Origin: Cordylochernes scorpioides
Lineage: Eukaryota; Arthropoda; Arachnida; Pseudoscorpiones; Chernetidae
Length of the DNA: 64,000 nucleotides
Direction: 5' to 3'
Assembly: GCA_030710605.1 (NCBI GenBank)
Contig: CP092872.1
Coordinates: 96,502,236 to 96,566,235 of the forward strand
Part shown: piece after piece, positions 19,496 through 31,534 of the stretch
Layout of the letters: each line of letters begins with the position of its first letter
How positions within the stretch are numbered: the first letter of the stretch is position 1
The notes under the pieces: model-generated
What the model was told of the DNA's origin: nothing
The model's input: the letters and a program-made list of their open reading frames with translations, nothing else
Databases searched by the model: none
Program-made: the position numbers and the translations under genes

Positions 19496-19539
19496 ATGCC
19501 ACAAGTGCAGAGGACAATAACCCCACTTATGAAGAAGCC

Positions 19540-21123
19540 ATGAACAGCCCTGAGGTAGTTAATTGGATAGAAGCCATTGAAGAAGAAAGGGAATCGCTCG
19601 AAAGACATGATGTATGGCAACTGCAGGAATTGCCGAAAGGTATCAAACCTTTAAAATGTAGATGGGTACTAAATAAGAAAATCAATGCAGTGGATGGTAC
19701 CACTAGATACAAAGCACGTCTAGTCGCCAAAGGCTTCACTCAACGTAGAGGAATTGACTACAACGAAGTCTATACTCCTGTTTCCAGTTTTGAAACTATA
19801 AGGCTATTAACGGCGATAGCAACAGAAAAGGACTGGTTCATTGACCAATTCGACGTGAAGAGTGCTTATCTTCATGGGACACTCAATGAGACTATTTACA
19901 TGGAACAACCTGAATGCTTCAAGAAACCAGGAGAAGAAAACTTGTTCTGCAAGCTTAAGAAATCAATCTATGGATTAAAACAGAGCGGAAGATGCTGGAA
20001 TAAATTCTTAAACAAACAACTTCACGAAATAGGATTCCAACGTAACCCTATTGATCCGAGCATCTACGAAGTTGAACTTGAAGAAGGAAGGATCATTCTC
20101 TCAATCTATGTGGATGACATCTTTGCCATTTCAGAGAATCAAGCAGCGAGAAACAAATGCAGAGAACTCTTAAATTCCAGTTTTGAAGTGAAGTATCTAG
20201 GACCAATTTCTCATATGCTTGGAGTATCCTTCAAGAAGTCAGAAGATGGAAGTATGACTCTTTCTCAAAGTAACTACATAGAAGAACTGCTTCAACGTTT
20301 CAGACTACAGGATGCAAAAGGTATCTCGACTCCAATGGAAACCAATCTTGACCTGAGTGTAAGGAAAAATGGAAATTCCAATGAGCGGTTTCCATACCGT
20401 GAACTGATCGGAGGACTGTCATACCTTTCTCAGAGAACCAGGCCCGACATCGCCTACGCAGTCGGGATCCTATCCAGATACTGTGATAACTACACAAGAA
20501 AACACTGGGAAGCTGGGGAACGCGTGCTGCGTTATCTGAAGAGCACCAAGGACTTTGGCATAACTTACAGATCCACTGGCAAACCCTTGATTGCCTTTTC
20601 GGATGCAAGTTGGGCCTCAGACATTGTAGACCGAAAAGGAGTATCTGGACATCTCATCATTTTAGCTGGAGCACCAATAATTTGGAGAAGCACCAAACAA
20701 ACAGTTACCGCTTTGAGTACTATGGAATCGGAATACATTGCACTGTCATCAGCTGTGAAGGACATCACATGGGTACGGAATCTGATGGAACAGCTGAAAA
20801 TGTCAAGTTTGATTTGTGGAGAAACAAAAGTATTCTGCGACAACCAAGCTGCAATTTCCCATGCGGAAATTTACATCGACAAATCGAAAACTAGACATTT
20901 TGCCGTAAAGTACCATTTTGTTCGAGAAAAGATCTCAGAAGAAGCAATCGAACTTTTCTACACTCCGAGTGCTGAGAACCCTGCTGACTTCCTTACCAAG
21001 CCTCTTGCTAGAAGCCAGCATGAAAAGTACTGTAGAGCGCTGATGGACTATCGGAATAAACGTCCAGCTGAAGTTATTCCGGGAGGGGATATGTTGGACA
21101 CCAGCGCCGCCACTCAAGTATAA
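19540..21123 (+). CDS. copia-A reverse transcriptase and RNase H
   Basis: 527 residues from ATG 19540; the frame is open further upstream to about 19450, so it is the continuation of Pol after a shift. RT motifs include FDVKSAYLHG and the catalytic YVDD at about 190-193. RNase H shows SDASWASD near 353 and the MESEY motif. The stop lies inside the 3' LTR start. It would copy element RNA into DNA in cytoplasmic particles. Confidence 0.9.
   Translation: MNSPEVVNWIEAIEEERESLERHDVWQLQELPKGIKPLKCRWVLNKKINAVDGTTRYKARLVAKGFTQRRGIDYNEVYTPVSSFETIRLLTAIATEKDWFIDQFDVKSAYLHGTLNETIYMEQPECFKKPGEENLFCKLKKSIYGLKQSGRCWNKFLNKQLHEIGFQRNPIDPSIYEVELEEGRIILSIYVDDIFAISENQAARNKCRELLNSSFEVKYLGPISHMLGVSFKKSEDGSMTLSQSNYIEELLQRFRLQDAKGISTPMETNLDLSVRKNGNSNERFPYRELIGGLSYLSQRTRPDIAYAVGILSRYCDNYTRKHWEAGERVLRYLKSTKDFGITYRSTGKPLIAFSDASWASDIVDRKGVSGHLIILAGAPIIWRSTKQTVTALSTMESEYIALSSAVKDITWVRNLMEQLKMSSLICGETKVFCDNQAAISHAEIYIDKSKTRHFAVKYHFVREKISEEAIELFYTPSAENPADFLTKPLARSQHEKYCRALMDYRNKRPAEVIPGGDMLDTSAATQV
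21081..21091 (+). other. Polypurine tract of copia-A
   Basis: GGGAGGGGATA directly before the 3' LTR, the plus-strand priming site. Confidence 0.75.
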
Positions 21124-21345
21124 CACGTGACCGGAAGGATGACGTCGGCCCCCCCCCCCCTCCTACTGACTGTAAAAGTTTAGCCTAACGACGTTGTTGT
21201 TTGTTTACCTTCTACGGAGGATGTAACCTCTTTGTTTCCTCTCTTTCCCTTTTTAATCTTTATATAACCTATGCTTTAATAAATTAGTTAGTGCAAGGCT
21301 CTTGTCCTAAGTGTAACCAAGTACCTTGTCTACACCCCTACAAGA
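21092..21345 (+). repeat. 3' LTR of copia-A
   Basis: Near-identical to the 5' LTR, three bases longer mainly through the C-run. Confidence 0.9.
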
Positions 21346-21359
21346 GAGTTAAATGAGAT

Positions 21360-21745
21360 ATGGGGAATAATTGTAGAAAATTCATCCTGGAGGTTTTCAC
21401 CATCATCCCCCCTGACCTGCAGGGCTACTGGGTCTTATGGCGAGGCCTGGATGATAACACCCTGGCCATCCTGGTGTCTGCCAAGACACACATCTATATG
21501 TGTATATATCTAATGTATATATATAAATGGTGTAAATATATACTCTCTCAATATCTCTATATCCATCTTTACTTGATAATCTGAAACTTTGACTCATGTA
21601 AAACTGACTATGTAAATAATGCTATGTAGTTAATGAGAGAGTTTTAACACACATCAATAGGTATTTCCTCGGTGTGGAACTGAGGAGTGAAGACCTTGTC
21701 TGGAGGAGAACTCTCTCAAGGTGGGGAAGCCTTCCTTGCTGAAGA
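21360..21745 (+). pseudogene. Unrecognised gene relic, copy 2, segment B
   Basis: 21385-21490 encodes PPDLQGYWVLWRGLDD and LAILVSAKTHIY. After a 200-base TA-rich interruption, 21690-21745 encodes SGGELSQGGEAFLA. Both resemble the minus-strand frame at 8194-8397. Order and spacing match copy 1 once the Tc1 and copia insertions are removed. Function unknown. Confidence 0.35.
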
Positions 21746-21769
21746 AATTTGTACAACTATAAAGAGACA

Positions 21770-21960
21770 AAGGTCGCCTCTCCCGTCAAAATAGACGTCA
21801 AAACTAGACGCCATCTATTGACCGTTACCGCAAAATATCGGTCTCGGGTCGGTGACAAAGCCACAACACCAGCTTTGGCAAACTGAAAAGCGTCCACCTA
21901 GAGACCATGGTTTCGGGCTAATGGCCCTCGTCAGTCTAGGGCGGACTTTATTCCATCTAC
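21770..21960 (-). mobile_element. Hammerhead family 2 repeat
   Basis: Minus-strand homologue of 2430-2720. Includes the ribozyme and the downstream CCAAAGCTGGTGTTGTGG and GTCACCGACCCGAG blocks. No protein coded and no clear terminal duplication found. Confidence 0.65.
21897..21940 (-). ncRNA. Type I hammerhead ribozyme, family 2, canonical
   Basis: Minus strand: stem I CCTAGA, core CTGACGA, stem II GGGC/GCCC with loop CATTA, core GAAA, then CCATGG around a minimal stem III, cleavage triplet GTC, stem I TCTAGG. All conserved core bases are present (position 7 may vary). Stem I has a sequence unrelated to family 1 yet pairs fully over 6 bp. ACCATGGT is self-complementary, suiting dimer formation. 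Confidence 0.85.
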
Positions 21961-22079
21961 AGCTATATATATTCCCTACATTTTATCTACCCTTTATTTA
22001 TAATATTATTATATATTATCTTTTATTTGATCTTTCTTTCTGTAACTATAGAATAGAATAATTAATTAAATTGTCCAAG

Positions 22080-22400
22080 TCAGGAATTGTGGCGGCTATG
22101 GGGAACTATCTAGTTTCTATGCCCCAGTACTGTTTCCATTGTTACAAACTTCCGTATTTGCCGACATCAGAGGCTAAGCCTGACGAATTACCGCAGTGTA
22201 ATCCTGAGCAAACAGCCCGCGTGGATACCATTGGCTAAACATGACGTTATTGGCTGGCCATCCACATGACGTCATGTTGGGTCAGCCGGATTCAAGGAAA
22301 AACCTCGTGAAGATATAATTTATTTTTGAAATATTTTGCGCCGAAAAATTATCAACAGGCTTTTAAATTATATTTATTTTTTAATTTTACTTAAGAATAA
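22080..22400. other. Low-copy stretch with a perfect CRE palindrome
   Basis: CATGACGTCATG at 22265-22276 contains the CREB/ATF site TGACGTCA, with ATTGGCT (CCAAT-box type) motifs nearby at about 22230-22258. No gene start is visible, so promoter function is only a possibility. Confidence 0.25.
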
Positions 22401-22401
22401 A

Positions 22402-22665
22402 GGGGGGTCGGTGGAAGGCTGGTTAAACCGTTTGGTTTTCGACCACTACGACCCGGGTTCGATTCCCGCATTGGACACTTTTTTCTGATAAAAAAAAAAA
22501 AATGCTCCAATCGCCCCCGATTCTTGCAAAAGTCCAACCCCACCAGCGAGTGCAAGTAACCAAACGGGGCTCTGGCACATTTGAATGTGCAAAGTCGAAC
22601 TGATTTTCACATGTGGAGACATGTGGTGCGCTTACAGTAAAAACAGTCGCTAACTACCCACCATG
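22402..22665 (+). mobile_element. tRNA-derived SINE, 3'-truncated
   Basis: Head with TGGAAGGCTGG and GGTTCGATTCC, and a body closely matching 10284-10595. It stops after CTACCCACCATGA without the usual tail. Confidence 0.8.
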
Positions 22666-22699
22666 AGATAAGAAAGAAGAAGATGTAGAGAAACAAAAA

Positions 22700-22910
22700 T
22701 AAAACCATTTTTTAAATTATAAAATCAATTTCTTACTGTCTTTTACCGCAATGTGAAAATATTGAGAGGGCCTGGCTCATCAGTAACGAACCCTTCCAGC
22801 GGTTTCGCCAGTTTAATCTAACACAACGCTCTAAAATTATATTGGGCTGATAGACAAATATAGCCGGCAGTTTGGTGGTATTCTCTGGAAAGGTATTTAT
22901 GATAGTTGAA
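22700..22910. mobile_element. Family Z element copy
   Basis: Carries GGCCTGGCTCATCAGTAACG and CAGCGGTTTCGCCAG, the shared family Z block, in a diverged copy. Confidence 0.5.
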
Positions 22911-23490
22911 TGGTGCAAGATGAAAGAAATGACGGGAGAAATTACTTTTCTCTTTTAGATCAAAATATCCTTTGGCAAAATTTCCGTTAAATATTAGGTT
23001 TTAGAAAGATATAAATTTATTGAGAGAAGTATATATCTTTGCTATATATATAAAACATATATTTAATGTGAAAGAAGAACCAATAAAAAGGTTGTGACGG
23101 GTGTCAAGGTTAAACAAAACATCTCCAACGTCGGGACGTACGACTTAATGCAATTTGCATAAGCTGAAAGATAAATGGTATATGCAACAATGTCGACTAT
23201 TGATGGACAACCGCCATCTACCGGAGAGTAATCCCTTGTGCAGGAAGACATGGGTTAGCACGGCGAGTATGCAAATCAAGACAATGGAAATACTGACAAG
23301 CTCTGATAGATGGAGTCCTTCCATTAATGGACGGACAGACCGCGGGAACCTCCCACTTGGCAACGTACAGCTTTATTTGCACATTGGCTTCTTGGCTATG
23401 CAATTAATTCCACCAATTTCTCTTCAGCCCGCAGGTTGATGGCTGGCATTAAAAATAATTTAATTCTTTCAATTATCCTTCGATTCGTGA
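22911..23490. other. Stretch without a recognisable gene
   Basis: Overlapping short frames on both strands at 23060-23440 lack motifs. Nothing supported. Confidence 0.3.
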
Positions 23491-23492
23491 AC

Positions 23493-23645
23493 AAGTCCAG
23501 TCGTACCAGTATGTACAAGTTACCAAACAGGGATCTGCTACCTTGTATGTTAAAGGAAGTTCAACTTTTACATGTGGTGTACTATCTGTTTTTCCTCAAC
23601 CAGACATAGGTTAGTGGCTAGCAGTATTTCTGTCCTCTCACAGCT
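23493..23645 (+). mobile_element. SINE body fragment, old
   Basis: Contains degraded versions of GTTACCAAAC, GAAGTTCAACTTTT and ACATGTGGTG in family order. Head and tail are missing. Confidence 0.4.
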
Positions 23646-23649
23646 TCCC

Positions 23650-24635
23650 TTCTGTGGATAGTCTTTTGATGGTATCGTAGGGTTTTCAGAAAAATTGTCC
23701 ATGAACTACATTCTCGGCCTTCCCAGAATTCCTCCTATCCCTCCATAAAAATAAATCCTCCATAAATCATTCAAATAATTTACGGATAACAATTGCTTGC
23801 ATTATCTGTTCAAAACGATTGGTAGACTATGTTGCATATACTTTCCCTATTTTACACATGGTGTTAAATAAATTATGATTTGCATAACCTATATTTTCAT
23901 ATTTTTTCAACAATAAAGTCCCTATACACATCCACCCTATATACATATTGGCTAGGGAAAAATAAACCAAGTTGTAGTTTTATCCACGAAGGTTTCCCTT
24001 TGAAATCCGATATAGCCTTTCTGAAATCCATTTAAAATAAGGAAATAAAATTGGTCAGAGAAATATTTTTTAAAATTCCATTTAGATATTTATTTCCTAT
24101 AGAATTAGTCTCCAAAAAATCAGGTTCCGAGCATTAACCAATAGTGGTAAACTGACTCTTTCTAACTATTAGATTTAACTAACTCTGCAGTGGTTTAATG
24201 GCGCACAACTCCTCTGTAGCTGTCGTTAATATCCCATCAATTTCCTTGTACACTTGTACATTTCGAGGATTTCTTACAAGTTTTTTGTGTTTTTTATGTT
24301 TCTGTTATTTGCGGGCGTCCATCAAGTCTACTTTTGGTGACACTATGGACAAATATTGTCCAATTTGATCTGTTAGTAAATCACAGCTCATCTAGTGACC
24401 TTCTGGTAGTTTTCTTGACCCTTTCTAGCCAGCTTATTGGATATCTTCTTATCTTCCTTCAATTGTTCCTAAGATCAACAACTTTTCCATGCCATTGTTT
24501 CTCATTGTCATATGTCTTTGTTTACATATTTGGGATTCTAAGAATCTAATAGGATTTATTCCATTTAAGATTGAAACACATTTGACCTTTTGTAAATGTT
24601 TATGGCACTCTTTCGTCGGTTTTTTGTTATATATT
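23650..24635. other. Stretch without a recognisable gene
   Basis: AT-rich. A 71-codon plus-strand frame at 24334-24549 is unsupported. Confidence 0.3.
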
Positions 24636-24785
24636 TTTTAAGGAGACAGAGGCAATTTTGATCACACTTGGATATCTCATGTGTCTTCAGTAAAACTCAC
24701 TATGTATCAAATATCTTTCCGAATTATTGTCTGAATCCCGATATACATGCTAAAAGTTACAACTTTCTTAAGTTTTGTGCATTAG
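24636..24785. mobile_element. Right part of a Tc1/mariner-type MITE
   Basis: GGAGACAGAGGCAATTTT through TTAAGTTTTGTGCATTAGTG matches the internal and right part of the MITE at 31097-31313. Confidence 0.6.
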
Positions 24786-24867
24786 TGTATATATTTTCAA
24801 AAATATATATATGTGAAAAATAATGAGGAAAAGAATAAAAAAGAGGAGGTCACTGGGTAGAGATATA

Positions 24868-25365
24868 GAATATGACTCCTTCGATTTGCATACCTACCAT
24901 GGTATGTGCGGTTTGAGGGTAGTAGGAGGTTAAAATGGCTAGACACATAAAGAATATATGGCTTCTCCAATTTGCATACCTATAATGATATGTGCGGTTT
25001 GAGGGTAGTCGAAAGTTATAATGGCTAGACACATAAAGAATATATGGTTTCTCCAATTTGCATAGCTATCCTGATATGTGCGGTTTAAGGGTAGTCGAAA
25101 GTTCTACTGGCTAGACATATAAAGAATATATGGCTTCTCCAATTTGCATAGCGATCATGATATGTGCGGTTTGAGGGTAGTCGAAAGTTATACTGGCTAG
25201 ACACATATGGATATATATGGCTTCTCCAATTTGCATACCTACCATGATATGTGCGGTTTGAGGGTAGTCGAAAGTTATACTGGCTAGACACATATGGAAT
25301 ATATGGCTTCTCCAATTTGCATACCTACCATGATATGTGCGGTTTGTGGGCAGTCGTAAGTAAAC
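24868..25365. repeat. About 86-bp tandem repeat, nearly six copies
   Basis: Unit landmarks TCTCCAATTTGCATACC, GATATGTGCGGTTTGAGGG and GGCTAGACACATA recur every 85-87 bases. The unit length gives long minus-strand frames that are not genes. Confidence 0.9.
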
Positions 25366-26090
25366 CCAAGTAGAGGGACAGAAATGTAGCTCAAATTTTG
25401 CATAGTTCTGTGATATATGTAATTGCGTCAATGGTATCATATAAGGTCAGTCCTGACAGAAATGTGACACCTTATTTACATATCGCCACACATAGAGAGA
25501 CTTCCAGTTTGTAAACCTACAATTATATGTGCCGTGTAAAATATTAGTAATTATTTGCTGGTTCAGACAGACAGAAGTTTGGCTTACAATTTACATACTT
25601 GCCGTAATGTGTGCAGTGTGATGGGGAAATATTACGTCATACAGGGACAGATAGACACCGAGATGTGTGACTTGGTATTTACATACTCACCGTGATAGGT
25701 GAGGTAATAACTTATGCAGGATCAAGAGAAAGACTATGTGTGAAAGTGAAACCGAAATGTTTGACTTCTCCATTTTACATACTCGCCGTGATATATGTAG
25801 TGTGAGAGATATTTATGCTGGGTCAGACACACACATAGACGGTTTAAAATTTGCATACCCACCATGTGCAGTAGTAAGATTCAACGGTCAGATAGACCGA
25901 AATGTTGGACTTATCTTATTTACACACTTACCGTGATATGTGCAGTGTTGGAGTAATAGTATATATTCTGGGTCAGACAGACGGTTTAAAATTTACATAC
26001 CCACCGTGTGCAATAGTAAGTTTCAACGGCCAGACAGACCGAAATGTGTGACTTCCAATTTACATACCTCCCTAATGGCGACGTACAGAA
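25366..26090. repeat. Degenerate satellite region
   Basis: Loose repeats of TTTACATACTCACCGTGATA and CAGACAGACCGAAATGTG at 80-100 base intervals, apparently an older relative of the flanking arrays. A GC-rich block at 26090-26165 does not belong to either array. Confidence 0.6.
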
Positions 26091-26171
26091 CGTTTTAACC
26101 CCGGGGTCATCCCGCCTCAATCTCCGGGATGGATTGACTGCCGGGCGGGGATTACGGCGTTTGACGGATCC

Positions 26172-26873
26172 ACGCCCCACACGGCACTGAGTGGATGCTA
26201 CTGGATAGACAGACAGTGGAATTATCCCACATGTCTCTGGGTGGATGTTACTGGATAGACAGACAGTGAGACTGTCCCACACGGCACTGGGTGGATGCTA
26301 CTGGATAGACAGACAGTGAGACTGTCCCCCACGGCACTGAGTGGATGCTACTGGATAGACAGGCATTGGGACTGTCCCACACGGCACTGAGTGGATACTA
26401 CTGGATAGACAGACAGTGGGACTGTCCCACACGGCACTGAGTGGATGCTACTGGATAGACAGACAGTGGGACTGTCCCACACGGCACTGAGTGGAAGCTA
26501 CTGGATAGACAGACAGTGGGACTGTCCCACACGGCACTGAGTAGATGCTACTGGATAGACAGACAGTGGGACTGTCCCACACGGCACTGAGTGGATGCTA
26601 CTGGATGGACAGGCATTGGGACTGTCCCACACGGCACTGGGTGGATGCTACTGGATAGACAGACAGTGGGACTGTCCCACACGGCACTGGGTGGATGCTA
26701 CTGGATAGAGAGACAGCGGGACTGTCCCACACGGCACTGGGTGGATGCTACTGGATAGAGAGACAGCGGGGCTGTCCCACACGGCACTGGGTGGATGCTA
26801 CTGGATAGAGAGACAGCGGGGCTGTCCCACACGGCACTGGGTGGATGCTACTGGATAGAGAGACAGCGGGGAA
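26172..26873. repeat. 50-bp minisatellite, block 1 (about 14 copies)
   Basis: Unit: GGATGCTACTGGATAGACAG, then ACAGTGGGACTGTCCCACAC, then GGCACTGGGT (50 bases). The core GTGGGACTGTCCCAC is a 15-base palindrome around a central T. Confidence 0.97.
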
Positions 26874-27521
26874 GGAGTTTTTCCCGCCCACTACACTCAC
26901 TCTAGAGCGGAGTGGAGTGGAGAGGCGTCTCTGCGTGTTCGTCCTCCGTCGGGGTGCCACTGGCTGATGTCCAGTGAAGCTGTAAGCTGGCCGTCTGCCC
27001 TTGGTTGTCTGACGCGAGGCGCACGTGTCTTGAAACTCTTTGGGTCTTCGCTCTGTGTGTGCGTCATTGGGAGCGTCCTTGCCGTGCGCACCATGAAAAA
27101 CCAAGGGGTGCACACAGTAGTACCACCCCCCCGCGTTCACGGCGTTCCCTGCGTAAACCTCAGTACCTCAGAGGTCCTTGATTCGACGGCAGATTCAGGG
27201 AGTAATGGATAAGGGTCCGAGGGCTAAAGGGGGGGGGGAGTCCTATTGGAGCGTAGGACGGGTCTAACTAAGTCCGAACGAGAGGGCTCGGTCATCAAAA
27301 TTGCCAATGAACTCTCGGAGACGCCTGTGGGTGAGTGGTCAACCCCATTGTAGCCGGACCATACTGGCAGGCGCGAGGGGCCTACCAAAGGCCGCTCGGT
27401 GCGTGGAGAATGCATCATTCCTTCTGGCTGTGTGACATGGTTTTTCAGCGAAAAACAGGGGATGCAAAGGCTTTTGCTGCCTATATCGTCCATGGCTTTT
27501 GCCGAATTTCTTCTTCTTCTG
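26874..27521. other. GC-rich insertion inside the minisatellite
   Basis: About 650 bases of non-repetitive, GC-rich DNA with G-runs and C-runs interrupts the array, ending in TTCTTCTTCTTCT. Short frames on both strands show no domain I recognise. It might be a non-LTR element fragment with a simple tail, but no target duplication or protein motif supports that. Confidence 0.4.
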
Positions 27522-30500
27522 GATAGATAGACAGCGGGACTGTCCCACACGGCACTGGTTAGAGGCTACTGGATAGAGAGACAGCGGGACTGTCCCACAC
27601 GGCACTGGGTGGATGCTACTGGATGGAGAGACAGCGGGACTGTCCCACACGGCACTGGGTGGATGCTACTGGATGGAGAGACAGCGGGACTTTCCCACAC
27701 GGCACTGGGTGGATGCTACTGGATAGAGAGACAGCGGGACTGTCCCACACGGCACTGGGTGGATGCTACTGGATGGAGAGACAGCGGGACTTTCCCACAC
27801 GGCACTGGGTGGATGCTACTGGATAGAGAGACAGCGGGACTGTCCCACACGGCACTGGGTGGATGCTACTGGATGGAGAGACAGCGGGACTGTCCCACAC
27901 GGCACTGGGTGGATGCTACTGGATAGAGAGACAGCGGGACTGTCCCACACGGCACTGGGTGGATGCTACTGGATGGAGAGACAGCGGGACTTTCCCACAC
28001 GGCACTGGGTGGATGCTACTGGATAGAGAGACAGCGGGACTGTCCCACACGGCACTGGGTGGATGCTACTGGATGGAGAGACAGCGGGACTGTCCCACAC
28101 GGCACTGGGTGGATGCTAATGGATGGAGAGACAGCGGGACTGTCCCACACGGCACTGGGTGGATGCTACCGGATAGAGAGACAGCGGGACTGTCCCACAC
28201 GGCACTGGGTGGATGCTACTGGATAGAGAGACAGCGGGACTGTCCCACACGGCACTGGGTGGATGCTAATGGATGGAGAGACAGCGGGACTGTCCCACAC
28301 GGCACTGGGTGGATGCTAATGGATGGAGAGACAGCGGGACTGTCCCACACGGCACTGAGTGGATGCTACTGGATAGACAGACAGTGGGACTGTCCCACAC
28401 GGCACTGGGTGGATGCTACTGGATAGACAGACAGCGGGACTGTCCCACACGGCACTGGGTGGATGCTACTGGATGGAGAGACAGCGGGACTTTCCCACAC
28501 GGCACTGGGTGGATGCTACTGGATAGAGAGACAGCGGGACTGTCCCACACGGCACTGGGTGGATGCTACTGGATGGAGAGACAGCGGGACTGTCCCTCAC
28601 GGCACTGGGTGGATGCTACTGGATAGAGAGACAGCGGGACTGTCCCACACGGCACTGGGTGGATGCTACTGGATGGAGAGACAGCGGGACTGTCCCACAC
28701 GGCACTGGGTGGATGCTACTGGATAGAGAGACAGCGGGACTGTCCCACACGGCACTGGGTGGATGCTACTGGATAGAGAGACAGCGGGACTGTCCCACAC
28801 GGCACTGGGTGGATGCTAATGGATGGAGAGACAGCGGGACTGTCCCACACGGCACTGGGTGGATGCTAATGGATGGAGAGACAGCGGGACTGTCCCACAC
28901 GGCACTGGGTGGATGCTACTGGATAGACAGACAGTGGGACTGTCCCACACGGTACTGGGTGGATGCTACTGGATAGAGAGACAGTGGGACTGTCCCACAC
29001 GGCACTGAGTGGATGCTACTGGATAGACAGACAGTGGGACTGTCCCACACGGCACTGGGTGGTTGCTACTGGATAGACAGACAGTGGGACTGTCTCACAC
29101 GGCATTGGGTGGATGCTACTGGATAGACAGACAGTGGGACTGTCTCACACGGCGCTAGGTTGATGCTACTGGATTTGAAAGACAGTGGGACTGTCCCACA
29201 CGGCACTGGGTGGATGCTACTGGATTTGAAAGGCAGCGGGACTGTCCCACACGGCACTGGGTGGATGCTACTGGATTTGAAAGAAAGCGGGACTGTCCCA
29301 CACGGCACTGGGTGGATGCTACTGGATTTGAAAGACAGCGGGACTGTCCCACACGGCACTGAGTAGATGCTACTGGATAGACAGACAGTGGGACTGTCCC
29401 ACACGGCACTGGGTGGAAGCTACTGGATAGACAGGCATTGGGACTGTACCACACGGCACTGGGTGGATGCTACTGGATAGACAGACAGTGGGACTGTCCC
29501 ACACGGCACTGGGTGGATGCTACTGGATAGAAAGACAGTGGGACTGTCCCACACGGCACTGGGTGGATGCTACTGGATAGACAGACAGCGGGACTGTCCC
29601 ACACGGCACTGGGTAGATGCTACTGGATTTGAAAGACAGCGGGACTTTCCCACACGGCACTGGGTGGATGCTACTGGATAGACAGACAGTGGGACTGTCC
29701 CACACGGCACTGGGTGGATGCTACTGGATAGACAGACAGCGGGACTGTCCCACACGGCACTGAGTGGATGCTACTGGATAGACAGACAGCGGGACTGTCC
29801 CACACGGCACTGGGTGGATGCTATTGGATAGACAGACAGCGGGACTGTCCCACACGGCACTGGGTGGATGCTACTGGATAGAGAGACAGCGGGACTGTCC
29901 CACACGGCACTGGGTGGATGCTGCTGGATTTGAAAGACCGCGGGACTGTCCCACACGGCACTGGGTGGATGCTACTGGATAGACAGACAGCGGGACTGTC
30001 CCACACGGCACTGGGTAGATGCTACTGGATTTGAAAGACAGCGGGACTGTCCCACACGGCACTGGGTGGATGCTACTGAATAGACAGACAGCGGGACTGT
30101 CCCACACGGCACTGAGTGGATGCTACTAGATAGACAGACAGTGAGACTGTACCACACGGCACTGGGTGATTGCTACTGGATAGAGAGACAGTGGGACTAT
30201 CCCACACGGCACTGGGTAGATGCTACTGGATAGACAGACAGTGGGACTGTCCCACACGGCACTGGGTGGATGCTACTGGATTTGAAAGACAGCGGGATTG
30301 TCCCACACGGCACTGGGTGGATGCTACTGGATATGAAAGACAGTGGGACTTTCCCACACGGCACTGGGTGGATGCTACTGGATTTGAAAGACAGCGGGAC
30401 TGTCCCACACGGCACTGGGTGGATGCTACTGGATTTGAAAGACAGTGGGACTGTCCCACACGGCACTGGGTGGATGCTACTGGGTTTGAAAGACAGCGGG

Positions 30501-30850
30501 ACTGTCCCACACGGCACTGGGTGGATGCTACTGGATAGGCAGACAGCGGGACTGTCCCACACGGCACTGGGTGGTTGCTACTGGATAGACAGACAGCGGG
30601 ACTGTCCCACACGGCACTGGGTGGATGCTACTGGATAGACAGACAATGGGACTGTCCCACACGGCACTGGGTGGATGCTACTGCATAGACAGACAGTGGG
30701 ACTGTCCCACACGGCACTGGGTGGATGCTACTGGATAGACAGACAATGGGACTGTCCCACACGGCACTGGGTGGATGCTACTGGACAGACAGACAATGGG
30801 ACTGTCCCACACGGCACTGGGTGGATGCTACTGGATAGACAGGCAGTTGG
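27522..30850. repeat. 50-bp minisatellite, block 2 (about 66 copies)
   Basis: Same unit as block 1. Subtypes carry GGATGGAGAG, GGATAGAGAG, GGATAGACAG or a 51-base GGATTTGAAAG version, the last clustered at 29160-30530. Ordered runs of subtypes repeat at about 550 bases (compare 27821-28371 and 28421-28921), a higher-order pattern. Open frames across it are by-products of the repeat. Confidence 0.97.
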
Positions 30851-31096
30851 ACTGCATGAATCTACAGTTTCTGGCCACATTAAATAGACAGACAGTGGGT
30901 GGGTTGGACTGTTCCACACGGCACTGAGTGATTTGAGTGGAATTTCCAATGATTTCAATGGTTCTCTCATTCAATAAAGGACACGAGTCGCCCAATATGA
31001 GCTACTGTATTTATTTAAAACTCGAACATTTCTCTATGAACGCATCTTGAATCGTATTCATTTTTAAACTTTATTTTCAAGTTTTATCTAAACATA

Positions 31097-31313
31097 CACT
31101 CATGGACAAAACTTAAGTAAGTGGAAAGTCTTTGATGTCGTCAGACATCGTTTTTTTTTAAGGAGACAGAGGCAATTTTTTTCACACTTGGTTATCTCGT
31201 GTGTCTTCAATAAAGGTCGCCGTGTATCAAATATCTTTAAAAGTTATTGTCTGAATCCCGATATAGATGAAAAAAGATGAAACTTCTTTAGGTTTTGTGT
31301 GTCCATGAGTGTG
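31097..31313. mobile_element. Tc1/mariner-type MITE, complete
   Basis: The left end CACTCATGGACAAAACTTAA and right end GTCCATGAGTG are inverted, with a TA next to each end. About 220 bp, no coding. Shares its ends with the transposase relic at 13330-13868. Confidence 0.75.
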
Positions 31314-31534
31314 TATAGGTATTTAAAAGTATGTAAATATACTTGAATATATGTTTTCATATTTATATACAAATTTATTATTATACTTGTATATTTAAAT
31401 ATAAACATATACACAGTCTAGCCATAAATTCTTTTAGAAACAATTTTATAAATTAAATGGTTAAGAAGAAAAACTAATGGAATATAAATACATATTTTAT
31501 TAGCCAATAGGACATAGATTTTAAATATATACAA

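Larger units (their letters stand above)
16760..21345 (+). mobile_element. Ty1/copia LTR retrotransposon (copia-A)
   Basis: Full-length element, 4.6 kb, with LTRs at 16760-17010 and 21092-21345. GAGTT at 16755-16759 and 21346-21350 is a 5-bp target duplication, which also fixes the LTR end at CCCTACAAGA. The LTRs differ only by a C-run length and a few bases, so insertion was recent. Order is Gag, protease, integrase, then RT/RNase H, the copia order. The two reading frames are offset by one base near 19440-19500, and the protease lacks its catalytic Asp. So it is young but probably not autonomous. Confidence 0.95.

Noticed and set aside
24850..25440. Minus-strand frames of 68-109 codons
   Set aside because: Generated by the 86-bp tandem repeat.
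26172..30850. Regular 50-bp direct repeats, looking superficially like a CRISPR array
   Set aside because: There are no unique spacers: the whole unit repeats head to tail, and the context is eukaryotic. It is a minisatellite.
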